Below are positions 34,116-44,443 of a stretch of 64,000 nucleotides of DNA, in pieces. Made by a program: the position numbers and the translations under genes. This stretch comes from Mantis religiosa (taxonomy: Eukaryota; Arthropoda; Insecta; Mantodea; Mantidae). How positions within the stretch are numbered: position 1 is the first letter of the stretch; every line of letters starts with the position of its first letter. Location of the stretch: the NCBI GenBank assembly GCA_030765055.1, contig CM060955.1, positions 99,446,024 to 99,510,023 on the forward strand, in the 5' to 3' direction. Under the pieces are notes generated by a model. The model was not told the origin of the DNA. It made no database searches and saw nothing but the letters and a program-made list of their open reading frames with translations.

Positions 34116-35742
34116 CGAGGGCTGTTCAATAAAGAATGATCACATTTTTTTGACAACGTATACTCCTCCACAGGAGAGAAAGTCTCCGAGGGACGAGACG
34201 CAGGGGTGTTGGCGAAGGTTCTCACACCCTCCCTGGACAGGTTTATGACACCCCATGTCAGTTCAGTTACAGACCATTCAAAAACATTCTGACGGCTCCT
34301 ATTTTTGTGAATGAAGCTTCTCGGTTTTAATGTACAGAGTGATTAGGGCGCATGTTTTTTTAAGGGTAAGCTCCTTGGATAGCAGGCGTAATCTGCCATA
34401 CACATTCGCTGTCCTTGACCCACAGCACATTCCTTACAGGGATTTTCTTTGCGTTGCTATACTATACCTTTACTCATCCTCATAATCTTGATGATCCTTC
34501 TCAAAATAGTCTCCCCTGAATGCGATGCACTTGTTCCAGCGTTTCTACTATTCTTCAATGACATGCTGGAAACCATTTTTGAGAGATCCTTCAAAATCGC
34601 CTCCGCAGCCTTCACCACTGCTTCTGCTGACGGACAATGCCTCCCACGAAGGTGTTTCTTTAAGTTAGGGCATAGAAAAAGTCATATGGGGACTAAATCC
34701 GTACGATAGGGAGAGTGAGAGATGCACTTCATGTTGATTTTTGCAAGATTTTCAGCAACAACATTGGCAATATGCGGTCGCGCAATATCCTGGTGCAGCA
34801 TCCAGCCTGCTTCAGAGAGATGTGGTCTTTTGCGCCTGATATGGGCTTGTAATGTTTTCAGGACACCCCTGTAGTATTGTCCAGTTACTGGTGTGTGTGC
34901 AGGTACAACATGCTGATAAACCATTCCATGAATATCAAATAATGACATGACCATAACTTTCCCAGCAGAAGCAACCACTTTTGTTTTTTTTTAGGGGTGG
35001 GTGATGAAGGAGATTTCCACACTGAGCTTTTTGCTGTTTGCTCTCAGGATCAAAATGATGTAGCCAAGGTTCATCAGCAGTGATTACGTTTTAAAGAAAC
35101 TCCAGATCTTCCTCTAGCATCAACTTTAACTGAATGCAGACCTGCATGCGCATGTCCTTTTGTTCGAGAATCAAGAGTCTTGGAACCCATCGCGCACAAA
35201 CACGTCTCATGCGTAATGTTTCTGTCACCAACGTGTGGGTGGCACCCAATGATATGCTCAGTATTTCAGAAAGTGATCTTAAGGTAATTCGTCGATGCTC
35301 TCTCACAATGGCAGCAGCAGTGTTTATGTTTTCTTCCGTAAGAGCAGTGACTGTAGCACTGCGTCCACCTTCCTTTGAAATTGATTGTCTCCCCTCTTTA
35401 AACATTTTAAACCACCTTCAAGCTGTGCTGTTGGGAAGAACAGACTCTCCATTGGCCTCCTGTAACATTGCATAGGCCTCAACTGAAGATTTGTTGAGAC
35501 AAAAGATGAATTTCAAAGCCGCATATTGTTCCTCGCGTGTTACCTCCATTGCAGCGGTAGGCGATACTGAACATGTCTGAACTTGCCTGGTTCTCACAGG
35601 CGGGAACCAGGAGTACCAACAATGAAACTACTACGACGTGTTTGTTTCACATTAAGCTAACAAAATATAATAATATTGAATTTTAGTGCGAAAAATTATG
35701 ACCGTAAAAAATTTATGATGATTCTTTATTGAACAACCCTCG
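34116..35742 (-). mobile_element. mariner (DD34D) element, full-length but broken
   Basis: Terminal repeats CGAGGGCTGTTCAATAAAG and CGAGGGTTGTTCAATAAAG lie between TA dinucleotides (34114-34115, 35743-35744). At 1627 bp it is the longest of three family members here. It is inserted inside a solo LTR. Confidence 0.92.
34460..35549 (-). pseudogene. mariner DD34D transposase, broken
   Basis: Read on the - strand from ATG at 35549: MEVTREEQYAALKFIFCLNK, then the HTH half (FKEGRQSISKEGGRSATVTA) to about 35100. The first catalytic Asp is in TADEPWLHHFDPESKQQ, followed by MVYQHVVPAHTPVTGQYY, the second Asp in LHQDIARPHIANVV and the third in a decayed SPYRTDLVPI region. The 34 residues from the second to the expected third Asp fit DD34D. 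Frameshifts near 34980-35090 and at 34680 and a stop by the third Asp make it non-functional. Confidence 0.88.
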
Positions 35743-36209
35743 TAGAATTAAAATTCCAAATTGCAGAAATCCCAATTGTTCTTTATTCCCATAGAAATAC
35801 ACTTACAGTAGCAGCATTACGTCACATACACAATTACAATCTACCAAGGTCGTTGACCACAACAAAGAGTTCACTTTCCAAACACAACTCTCGTTCCGCC
35901 TCTGTTTACAATGGTCTTTACAACTACTCCACTGACGTGTCGTCTCTTATTTACACCACTACTTATATCACTTATATCACCAGACATTCTAGAATATTCT
36001 GTAACAAACAAAAACTCGACTGTTCTCTATTAATCAAGATGTCACTAGAATGTTCCACTTACCTCACTTTATCTGTTTTGGCATGTATTTTATCTCCGCG
36101 GTATCTTTATCTGCTTAGATAAGTTGTTTATCTCCCCCCGGTATAATCTGTCCTTGATCTTTCTGCGGCGCGCTATCGTAAATAATGGGTTCTCGACAGT
36201 ACATATCTT

Positions 36210-36690
36210 GATTTTTTTCTGTAATAGCCTATGCATTCCCCTTTGTTCATGAAAACTTTGGGATACTTGTAAACTTGAAGTGATAGATAAAATCTAAGAT
36301 AAGTGCGGGTAATTCGGATTGGCGGGCGAATCGGATTAGATTTACAAAATCTGCACCCTTATGGACGGTAGAGTATTGTTGTGTAGGAACGACCTTTGTG
36401 GGCGAAGAAATTAACTACCAGAGACAGTTAAGTGTGTAATATGATTATGCATCTTCAGTCTAAGTGAGAAATTGAGCTTATTTTCCAGAAAGGAGGTATT
36501 TAATTTTTCCATTCCTGGCATTTTGTTATTTTTTAAGTTAATTTAAATAGACTTATGTCGAATGTGCGTTGAAATTGCTTCCAGAAACTTTTACAATAAG
36601 AAAAAAACTACTTTCATACATTCATAATCCTGCTTGTTGACAGTGCTGCAAACGGGCAAAATTAAATACCGGTATAACAGCGAGCAAAGT
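36210..36690. other. unassigned stretch between two LTRs
   Basis: AT-rich, no ORF above noise. It contains no internal retrotransposon sequence, so the two neighbouring LTRs are separate solo insertions, not one element. Confidence 0.35.
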
Positions 36691-36694
36691 GTAT

Positions 36695-37194
36695 TGTCAC
36701 CCAATTATCGGAAGGCACGACCAATTGACAGCTGAGTGGGGAACAGGAGGCATTCAGACCACGCCTACCCATTTATCTTGCGGCACTAACCGAGGGGATG
36801 GTGAGGAAAGTATGACGGGCACTGTACTGTCTCTTTCCCCTCCCCCAGACGTCTGGAACAGTCGGGATGATGTTCCGTGCCGCGAAGCTTCTAGAAACAG
36901 TGATCTTCCTATATGAGGGCTGGAGGAGAGTTCAGTTCAGTTCAGTTCTTAGCGAGCAGCCGTGAAGAGCGCCGTACTAGCGAACGGACTGGAACACTGC
37001 GTACTGTATCAGAGGAGTTGTACGTAATTGTGAGTGTGGAGTGCACCTGTGACAGACGAACTGGTGGATTGTAATTGTGTGCGCTACGTAATTCTACGTA
37101 ATCGGCAAGTGTCCCAACTGTAATTCGGTGGAAATAAAGAAAATTTTGAGTTTGTGCAATTGGACTTTTAATTTCACGAACCCACAAAGTCACA
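36695..37194 (+). mobile_element. solo LTR (500 bp) with 4-bp duplication GTAT
   Basis: It starts TGTCACCCAATTATCG and ends CCCACAAAGTCACA, with GTAT on both sides (36691-36694, 37195-37198). It has CCTATATGAGGG in TATA position (about 36908), a GTTCAGTTCAGTTCAGTTC stretch after it, and GAAATAAAGAAAA as a polyadenylation signal near the end. The TG/CA ends, 4-bp duplication and size fit a Ty3/gypsy-type LTR; the superfamily is an inference, since no internal coding region is present. Confidence 0.9.
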
Positions 37195-37225
37195 GTATTT
37201 AAGATAAGGCAGGGGATTCGAACTT

Positions 37226-37556
37226 TTTTACGTCCTTCGACGTTAAGTCATATCGGACGATATGCCCGCCTCGGAAGCGTAGATGGTAGCGTATGTGCCT
37301 CACGTTCAAGGGGTCCCGAGTTCGAACCTCGGTCAGGGTGAGTTGCCTGGATAAGGTTTTTCCGAGGTTTTCCTTTATCCTGAAAGACGAATGACGGGTA
37401 GTTCTTAAGCTCCATGGACCTGGGACTCATTTGAGCATCATTTCACCCATTTGATTCATCGTTCGATAAGACTTAACGTTGGAGGACGTAAATTACAACA
37501 AAGAAAAATCGCACGATGAATGAAATGGGCGAAATGATGCTCAAGTGAGCACAGAA
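37226..37556 (-). repeat. SINE-A (older, antisense), interrupted
   Basis: Left part 37228-37261 (ACGTCCTTCGACGTTAAG onward) and right part from 37508 (GATGAATGAAATGGGCGAAA, TGATGCTCAAGTGAGC) form one antisense SINE-A tail split by a second SINE-A. The remainder toward the head is missing. Confidence 0.85.
37262..37507 (+). repeat. SINE-A (younger, sense) inserted in the older copy
   Basis: It runs from ATGCCCGCCTCGGAAGCG to GGACGTAAATTACAACAAAG. Its flanks ATCGGACGAT (37252-37261) and ATCGCACGAT (37508-37517) are a 10-bp target duplication made from the older SINE's own sequence. Confidence 0.92.
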
Positions 37557-38467
37557 AAATGGAGAATGGTATCACGAAATCTGTGTGGACGCTCTGGGAA
37601 AGAAGCAATTCATATGTGGATAATATGCGTGAGATACATGTATGTACCTGTGTAGAAATGTCTTATTATTTTCTCATAATTATGTACTGAAATTGAATGT
37701 TCCATTGTTTTTCTTTCCACTCTGATTCGTCTGCTATGCCAATCTATTCATCTTCCATTTGAGGGGGGGATTTGGATTAGTTTCCCCTCGGAATAAAAAT
37801 GAAAACGAAAGTATACAGAAATTTCTTCATAAGAAAGCCTAGCACTTTATATAATCTAGAACGTGCAGGCTTCAATATTAGGTAATAGCTTTCATATTTA
37901 AGTTACAAATAGGGTTTTTGTGAAAGATTTTTAAAATATTGTTTTCATTCACCCGCACTTACCTTATACAAAAATATAGAGCTCGTTAAGGAATACAGTT
38001 TTTGTCCAATATAGTTTCCTGTAGCAATAGATATTTCCACAATATTCTTTGCTATTAATTTTAAAAACAAATAGTCTTCTCAAGAGGGCACTTTCTGTTC
38101 ATTTTTATTTTTACGTGGCCATGCAAGGAATATGACATCAAATTTTATCCGCTTTCTAAAATCCATCATTTTACAAGTTTATCTCGATGAACAAGAAGTA
38201 TACAGAAGAATGAGCTTTTTCACCAATGTTTTGCTGGAGTGAATAAAGAAGCTTGTATGAAGGCACCTCATATTTTAATATACGAGGGCTGTTCAATAAA
38301 GAATGATCATAATTTTTTTACGGTCATAATTTTTCACGCTAAATTTAAATCTTATTATTTTCGTTGTTGATGCTCCTGGTTCCCGCCTGTGAGAATCAGG
38401 CAAGTGCCGACATGTTCAGTATCGCCTACCGCTGCAGTTAAAGTTGATGTTAGAGGAAGATCCGGAG

Positions 38468-38469
38468 TT

Positions 38470-38533
<64 letters not shown>

Positions 38534-38535
38534 TC
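38468..38535 (+). repeat. CTTT microsatellite inside mariner
   Basis: About 17 CTTT units between GATCCGGAG and ACTGCTGATGAAACTTGG. The sister copy at 48.0 kb has only TCTATTTAAAACG in this place. Confidence 0.95.
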
Positions 38536-39150
38536 ACTGCTGATGAAACTTGGCTACATCATTTTGATCCTGAGAACAAACAGCAAAGCTCAGTGTGGAA
38601 ATCTCCTTCAACACCAATCCCCAAAAATGCAAACGTGGTTGCTTCTGCTGGGAAAGTTATGGTCATCGCATTCGTTGATATTCATGAAATGGTTTATCAG
38701 CATGTTGTACCTGCACACACATCAGTAACTGGACAATTATACAGGGATATCCTAAAAACATTGCAAGTCCACATCAGACGCAAATGACCATGTTTCCGTG
38801 AAGCAGGCTGGATGCTGCACCACGATAATACGCAGCCGCATATTGCCAATGTTGTTGCTGAATATCTTACAAAAATCAACGTGAAGTGCATCCTTCGCCC
38901 TCCCTATATTCCGGATTTAGCCCCATGTGACTTTTGCTATTCCCTAACTTGAAGAAACGCCTTCGTGGCAGGCATTATCCATAATCAAAAGCAGAGGTGA
39001 AGGCTGCGGAGGCGATTTTGAAGGATCTCTCAAAAATGGTGTCCAGCATGTCTTTGAAGACTGGTAGAAACTTTGGGACAAGTGCATCGCATTCAGGGGA
39101 GATTATTTTGAGAAGGACCGTCAAAATTACAAGTGCGTTGTCAAAAAATA
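38536..39150 (+). pseudogene. mariner DD34D transposase, C-terminal two thirds
   Basis: TADETWLHHFDPENKQQ (first Asp), VVASAGKVMVIAFVDIHE, VYQHVVPAHTSVTGQLYR and HIRRK are followed by a stop. Beyond it are GWMLHHDNTQPHIANVV (second Asp), YIPDLAPCDF (third Asp) and, after a frameshift, VKAAEAILKDLSKMVSS. All three catalytic Asp codons survive, but a stop and a frameshift separate them and the DNA-binding half is gone. Confidence 0.88.
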
Positions 39151-39389
39151 GTTGCGATCATTTTTTATTGAACAGCCCTCGTAAATTTAATGCATTAACG
39201 AGAGCTACATTTTGTTGAAAATATATACGTTTTTGTGTTGTTTTGGTCGCTTTTGATTCCGCTTTTTTCTATAAGTAGTCTTAAAATCAGACTTAATATA
39301 TAGTTTGCAGTAACCTCTTGTGATTGATATTAAGCTCTCAAGTTTCACTGATGTTGGTTTAGTAATTTAAGGTTTGTTGAAACGTTTTT

Positions 39390-39500
39390 ATTACTTACCT
39401 ACTTGTAAGAAGAGGAAATATTTACATTCAGCCCAAAATGTCATTTCGAGATTTTAGAAAAAGTGCCTTATGAAGTTATTCTAAATCCATAAAAAGTATA
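39390..39500 (+). repeat. old dispersed repeat, copy 6
   Basis: AGAAGAGGAAATATTTACAT, CAGCCCAAAATGTCATTTCG, AGATTTTAGAAAAAGTGCC and CTAAATCCATAAAAAG follow the family order. Confidence 0.55.
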
Positions 39501-39525
39501 CAGCATAACATCGATAAAAAAAAAG

Positions 39526-39790
39526 TCCGCCTTGGTAGCGTGGTGGTAGAGTGTCTGCCTCACGTTCAAGAGGTCCCGAGCTTGAATCTCGATCAGGGTG
39601 AGTTACCTGGATAAGGTTTTTTCCGGGGTTTTCCCTTATCCTGAAAAACGAATGTCAGGTAACTCTATTCCTGGACGGAAACCAGGAGATCCGTGGTTCA
39701 AATCCCGGCCATAGCATTGAATTTTTCATGTTGACTCCATCCAAACAAAACCTTAGCCTATATATGGCTAGTGTGAAGAAATTATTAATT
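39526..39790 (+). repeat. chimeric SINE: SINE-A head joined to SINE-D 3' part
   Basis: The first part is a normal SINE-A from CCGCCTTGGTAGCG to GTCAGGTAACTCTA (about 39664). It continues without a gap as SINE-D: GGACGGAAACCAGGAGATCC, GTGGTTCAAATCCCGGCC and TTGAATTTTTCATGTTGACT. No tail or duplication lies at the join. Confidence 0.8.
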
Positions 39791-39944
39791 TCCACCAATT
39801 AACTTAATAAGAGTTTAATGGAGAAGCCTAGGAATAAGTACTTACGATAGTAAGTCGCCGCAAACGGTGTATCTCGGATACGAGAGCCCCTAGTGGTTTA
39901 CCGGGAATATATGAGTGAACTGGAGAATTTAATGTCAGGACGGC

Positions 39945-40060
39945 ACGTTGGCCATGGTAGCTCAATGGATTAGAGCGACTTGACGGAAACCAGGAGATCC
40001 GTGGTTCAAATCCCGGCCTTGGTATTGAATTTTTCATGTTGACTCTATCCAAACTTTGTA
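39945..40060 (+). repeat. SINE-D
   Basis: A tRNA-like head GGCCATGGTAGCTCAATGG (A-box) and GTGGTTCAAATCCCGG (B-box), 46 bases apart, precede TTGAATTTTTCATGTTGACT. Other copies are at 39.67 and 56.78 kb. Confidence 0.75.
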
Positions 40061-41736
40061 TAACTTTGCAGGATTTGTAAGAAATGGGCAGACTTGTGTT
40101 GGGCTTTAACTTGTACCTTTTTTGAATGCTGAGGCGCTATTTATTTTGCCCCGTAATCATGCAAAGTCTGGAATTTGAAAGCCACCTCTTAAAAGCCTAC
40201 CGCTTTAACTGTATCCTTGTACCTACAAAGAAATCTGTAATGGACCGTTCCTGCTATCTTATTAACAGACAAAAACAAAGCTTTCATAAATGTTATTAAG
40301 AAAGTGATGTACAATAATAGTTAAAAAGTGACATGAATGTAATATATTATATTTTTTAAACATATGAGATAAAATTCTATAGCATTTTAAATTGTACCTA
40401 AAGCGTTGGGTTCAATATATTCTCCATATTCTTCAAATGGTGCAAATATCTACAAAAGGGGTTGAAAATGTATGTAGTGGGTAGTTTCTTGCATACCTAA
40501 GTAATCTATAATTTCGCTAAATCATAGAGTTCAAGAGTAGAGATGCGTGCCTTTGTTAGTCAAGCAGAATAGGGTTGAAAATAAAGGATAAGAGTTTAAT
40601 GCTGTGCTTCAAAGTACTATATGATTGAACTTTAGGAATGGACAATTTTTAAACTGTAAGGAATATGTGATTTCAACAGGTCCTATCGGATGACTAGCTA
40701 AAAAGATATTTCTACTATATGATTTAAGCAGTGAAGATTTCAATGTAGGAGTTGAAAATGTGGTAGAGTTAGACATTTGAAGGTGTGAGATAGTATAGGG
40801 GAAGATCGTGCAGTATTGGCTGGGAAAGCTTTTTGACTTTACTCCATAACTGCGGTGGTTAATCGGAATCTTACTATATTATTCTCTTACATCAATACAT
40901 ATTCTATAGATAGTATAAGGTAATGATTTTTATTTTTTAACTTTAGTATTTTATTACATCGAAAGTAAAGAGCTAGAGTTATAAGGCTTGTAGAAAGTGT
41001 CTTGCAGTGTCGGCCACTGTCTTTTCTGTTACAATGAATGTCAGTGATACGTTGCACTACCACATATTGAACAATAGTAGAATACAAAAGCATGGGAACT
41101 TATTGTCACTATTTCTGCTCAGTTCACAAATGTTTAGCTCACTGGTTTACATAGATCGTAAATATAGCGCTGCTATAGGCTTCAGAATATCTCCCGAGCG
41201 CTAAGAGCTACACTAACCATCAAGCACTAAGAGCAGACAAACAACTGAAGAGAGGAAGAAGATATCCGACTACAGCGCACGTGGATGCACAAGCTTGCTA
41301 CTGTTTACTGGAAACTTCTGCCACATGGAGGCGAAAAGGGAAGTCACAGTAGTTGCCTGTACGGCATGCCGGCCGATACTGCACGACTCTCCCCTAATTT
41401 TGTTGGGTCCCTGTTCTCTAGGGGTTCAAGCTATAGTCTAGTTATACGAAAAAGTATTCTACTATGCTTAAGGATTGTGTATATCCTTTGATATAAATAA
41501 ATGAAATTGAAATCGGGTAATGTTATAGCGTCCCAAATCCCGGAACGAACCCTAGGTATGGCAGTGGAATGCTGAAATCAAGGCATTTATGTGATGAATT
41601 TAGGTTTACAAAATACTGACACCTCACAGTGTACCTAGATGACCTGGCTCTGCAGTAACTCGCTTGTGCACCTTGAAAGGATTTGCAGTGCACTCTAATT
41701 TTCTTTCGTGGAGACCTGTATATATTAGAATTGTTA

Positions 41737-42715
41737 TGCCCGATTTCACCAACAAATATTAAGACTTAACACGAGTTTAGCAATAGTTAAAACAAAAATT
41801 GCATTTCACCAATAAGTGTTAGCGTAACACTCGTGTTAAATCTCATGTTAAACTAACAAGCCGAATTTCTAATGTTACGTCCTTAACAACTGTAAATAGT
41901 CAAGATGGCAAGCATGAACTCAGCTGTTGATGTCGATTTGCTATATTTAAGACCGTCTAAATGGCATTCGTAATAGAGTACAGCCTATGAGGAGAAATGA
42001 TTTTGAGGAACTATCCGAAGAAAAGTGTTTCACGGAGGTATAGACTGTCGAAACATGTTGCTATGAAGTTTACTGCGGAAGCACAAGAGAGGTTAGAACA
42101 TGCATCGAAAGGAATATGCCGATCTCGCCTTTGCTTCTAGTATCAATAACCTTGCGATTTTATAATTCACTGAATTATGTGGATAATACATTGTTCACCT
42201 CCCGTCTTGAAACGTTCAAGTCACATGTCCTTCTTCGCTCCTCGCTTTAAATTTACGCAATTCTGACAAGTCGTTTGGTGCTTGTGCTTTTGTGCACATG
42301 CATTTGAATTAAATTCGTTTCCAATATTTTCCCCGCGACATTTTTCTCTTTTACATTCACTGCATCCGTCCTCTTATTTTCCACGATATCCTTACACTTT
42401 GTCACCATTTCAATTAACAATTATATCTCCGTCGATGAGAAATTTGTCTCACGGCTTTATTTATGATTTTGTTCATCCGCCATTTGTGCAGATGAAAATG
42501 AAAACAAAAGCGCATCGGAATACGTTCAGAAAATCATCCATAGCCTTCTATAACTGTGATATTTACAAGTTTCTTGGCGTTAACACAGATTTGTTAACAT
42601 TTTAAGAAAAAAGGTTGGTGAAATGCAAGAAATTTAACATTAGTTTTAGCGCTGTGACAATTGTTACGTTATATTTGTTAACGTCGATTTTAACATCTGT
42701 TGATGAAATCGGGCA
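41737..42715 (+). mobile_element. PIF/Harbinger-type element (979 bp), non-autonomous
   Basis: Ends TGCCCGATTTCACCAACA and TGCCCGATTTCATCAACA face inward and are flanked by TTA (41734-41736, 42716-42718), the 3-bp target typical of PIF/Harbinger. Inside are decayed coding blocks, NDFEELSEEKC (about 42000) and YRLSKHVAMKFTAEAQERLE (about 42038-42100), then ITLRFYN (about 42145). They resemble the N-terminal part of Harbinger nucleases (RLSK and LRFYATG blocks). The catalytic DDE part is absent. Confidence 0.8.
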
Positions 42716-43471
42716 TTAATGTTATATAAAGCTGCATCATGGTGTTTACCACATAACAAAGTGTGTTTATTGTGTTAAGTTTTGCTCAAACTGACCACAT
42801 GTGGTCAGCTTGAATTTACAGAAAATTCCTGATGTTACCGTTTCTAACAATTAAACAATTTATAAATTGTTAGATGGGTCCATGATGAAGAAAAATGGTC
42901 GTAGGCAGCCAATAGTGAGTCCTGAGGACAGATTACACTAGATGTGGAACCGTCATTGAAAGAAATCCAAGAAAATCGCCTCCGTTGCAACTTGTCTTTA
43001 ATTACAGATAAAATAGATTGGCGTGTTCTCTGTCCAATCTAAATCGATGTAATTATTATCTTGCTGAGAAAGCTTAAAGATAAAGTTGAAGAAGTAAATC
43101 CCATCCACTCTACTGGTTAGAAGACAGCGTCTTTTCAAATATTTTGGCTGTATGAATTTTAATATTAAAAAATAACGTGCCCAACAGATTCCAGGCTTCT
43201 AGGTATAACGAGGATGACTATACATGTACCTATATAACAAAATGTAGCGTAACATTTATACTGTATCGCATTGTTAACACCATCTAGAGCAGAAACTGCG
43301 GTTCAAATCTACTGAAAGGATTCGTATAGTAGTGTCCTGGGAGCTGCGGGTTACAAAACACATAATTTAAGTGAAATCTGGTGTTTTCCTATTTCATTTG
43401 AGATATTCTGTGCTTATTAGAGAGCAATTAAACTAATACATAGATAAAACCTGAAGCTTTCCTGGGGACGA

Positions 43472-44145
43472 ATATGCTCAAGTTTTTCTAGGGAAGCAAA
43501 CCAGGTGAAAATACGGTCAGAAATCGACGTTTCGGGAGTGTGCATCTCTCCCATCATCAGAATATTTATTAAATTTTATAATTGAAAATCACTCAATGGA
43601 TATAACATATCAAAATTCGCATTACTGAACAAAAGATTGTTTTCAGTAAATTAAATGTCAGGTCAGGAGATGATATGAGTATATAAAATTAATTTGGTCA
43701 GAGAAACGTCACTACTTAACTTGATTATCAAGCTGTATTGATCTGATTCTTCTGTCGAAGAATTGCCATTTTTAAGGCCGGTTTCCAAGAGGAGCTGAAC
43801 TGAAATCCAGCCTTAAAAATGGAAATGGAAGTTTTTCAGAAGCACAGATCAATACAATTTGATAATCAAGTTAAGTAGTTACGTTTCTCTGACCCAATTA
43901 ATTTTCTATACTGACGCCACCTCCTGACCTGGCATTTAATTTACTGAAAACAGTCTTTTGTTCAATAATGAGAATTTTGATACTGTTTTGTATTTGATTA
44001 TATTTGTGTTAGCTATATCCAGTGTTTGATTTGTCGTTACAACATTTAATAAATATCCTGATGATGGAAGAGATGCACACTCCCGAAACATCGTTTTCTA
44101 ATCGTCTTTTCACCTGGCTTGCTTCCCCAGAACAACTTGAACATA
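43472..44145. mobile_element. long foldback element next to dsf exon 2
   Basis: Left arm (43472-43785) and right arm (43806-44145) are inverted copies with a loop of about 20 bases (TTTCCAAGAGGAGC). Matching pairs include GGGAAGCAAACCAGGTGAAA with its complement at 44110-44129, GAGTGTGCATCTCTCC with 44072-44087, GATTATCAAGCTGTATTGAT with 43847-43870 and CCATTTTTAAGGC with 43810-43822. The right arm has about 30 extra bases. Each arm, read outward from the loop, carries CTGATGATGG, a short hairpin, then CCCGAAAC. The motif style recalls Penelope-like elements, but no coding region is present. Confidence 0.8.
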
Positions 44146-44362
44146 ACAGGCAACGTGATCCTAAACTTAATTTTGCACTTTCAATTGACATGAAACGCAC
44201 TTTTTTAGAATGTTACAGAATTGCTTTTAGTTTCTTCAACATTCATGACTCATGGTCTTGTTAGGGTAATATTTTTAAAGTAAATATTTTAAAACCGACG
44301 TTATAGTTCGAAAACCCTTTACTGTTTCTGGTTAGTAGTGTAACATTTGTTGTCTCTTACAG

Positions 44363-44443
44363 GAGATCGTCTCCTGGACATCCCTTGTAAGGTGTGTGGT
44401 GATAGAAGCTCAGGAAAGCACTACGGCATATACAGTTGTGACG
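44363..44443 (+). CDS. dsf: dissatisfaction (NR2E2) nuclear receptor, exon 2 (first zinc finger)
   Basis: The 81-base exon completes a Gly codon and then encodes DRLLDIPCKVCGDRSSGKHY and onward to the Cys-Asp that opens the P-box. Counting from the first ATG, C15, C18, C32 and, in exon 3, C35 form the first C4 zinc finger (C-x2-C-x13-C-x2-C) of a nuclear receptor DNA-binding domain. It is flanked by a TTGTCTCTTACAG acceptor and a GTGAGT donor, and both junctions are phase 1. The exon is clean, with no stop or shift, unlike the decayed repeats around it. Dsf in Drosophila acts in neurons controlling sexual behaviour; that role is family knowledge, not visible here. The tailless gene is the main alternative, but the P-box Ser and the long D-box in exon 3 favour dsf. 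Confidence 0.93.

Larger units (their letters stand above)
34096..36198 (-). mobile_element. solo LTR split by a mariner insertion
   Basis: The outer parts (34096-34115 and 35743-36198) read on the - strand as one LTR. It starts TGTCGAGAACCCATTATTTA and ends TTTAATTCTACGA then ACCCACAAAGTCACA, with AATAAAG about 45 bases before the end. It aligns by eye along its length with the LTR at 58961-59451. The flanks ACAT (34092-34095) and GTACAT (36199-36204) only partly match, so the duplication is imperfect. Confidence 0.82.
38283..39181 (+). mobile_element. mariner DD34D, internally deleted copy with CTTT expansion
   Basis: TA-flanked (38281-38282, 39182-39183), with ends CGAGGGCTGTTCAATAAAG on both sides; 899 bp. 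The N-terminal part of the transposase is deleted at the same place as in the copy at 47.3 kb. A CTTT array replaces the few bases before the first catalytic block. Confidence 0.92.
17667..44362 (+). other. dsf: dsf intron 1 (about 26.7 kb)
   Basis: It begins GTGAGT and ends TCTCTTACAG, and is phase 1. Recognisable content is almost all transposon, SINE and microsatellite, listed separately. Stretches with no feature I can assign are about 18.6-19.1, 19.25-20.0, 20.1-21.4, 22.1-24.35, 28.15-31.2, 31.5-32.2, 32.5-33.4, 36.2-36.65, 37.6-38.28, 40.06-41.73 and 42.72-43.47 kb. They are AT-rich with short spurious ORFs. An intron this long ahead of the DNA-binding domain may hold enhancers, but I cannot point to one from sequence alone. 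Confidence 0.8.
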
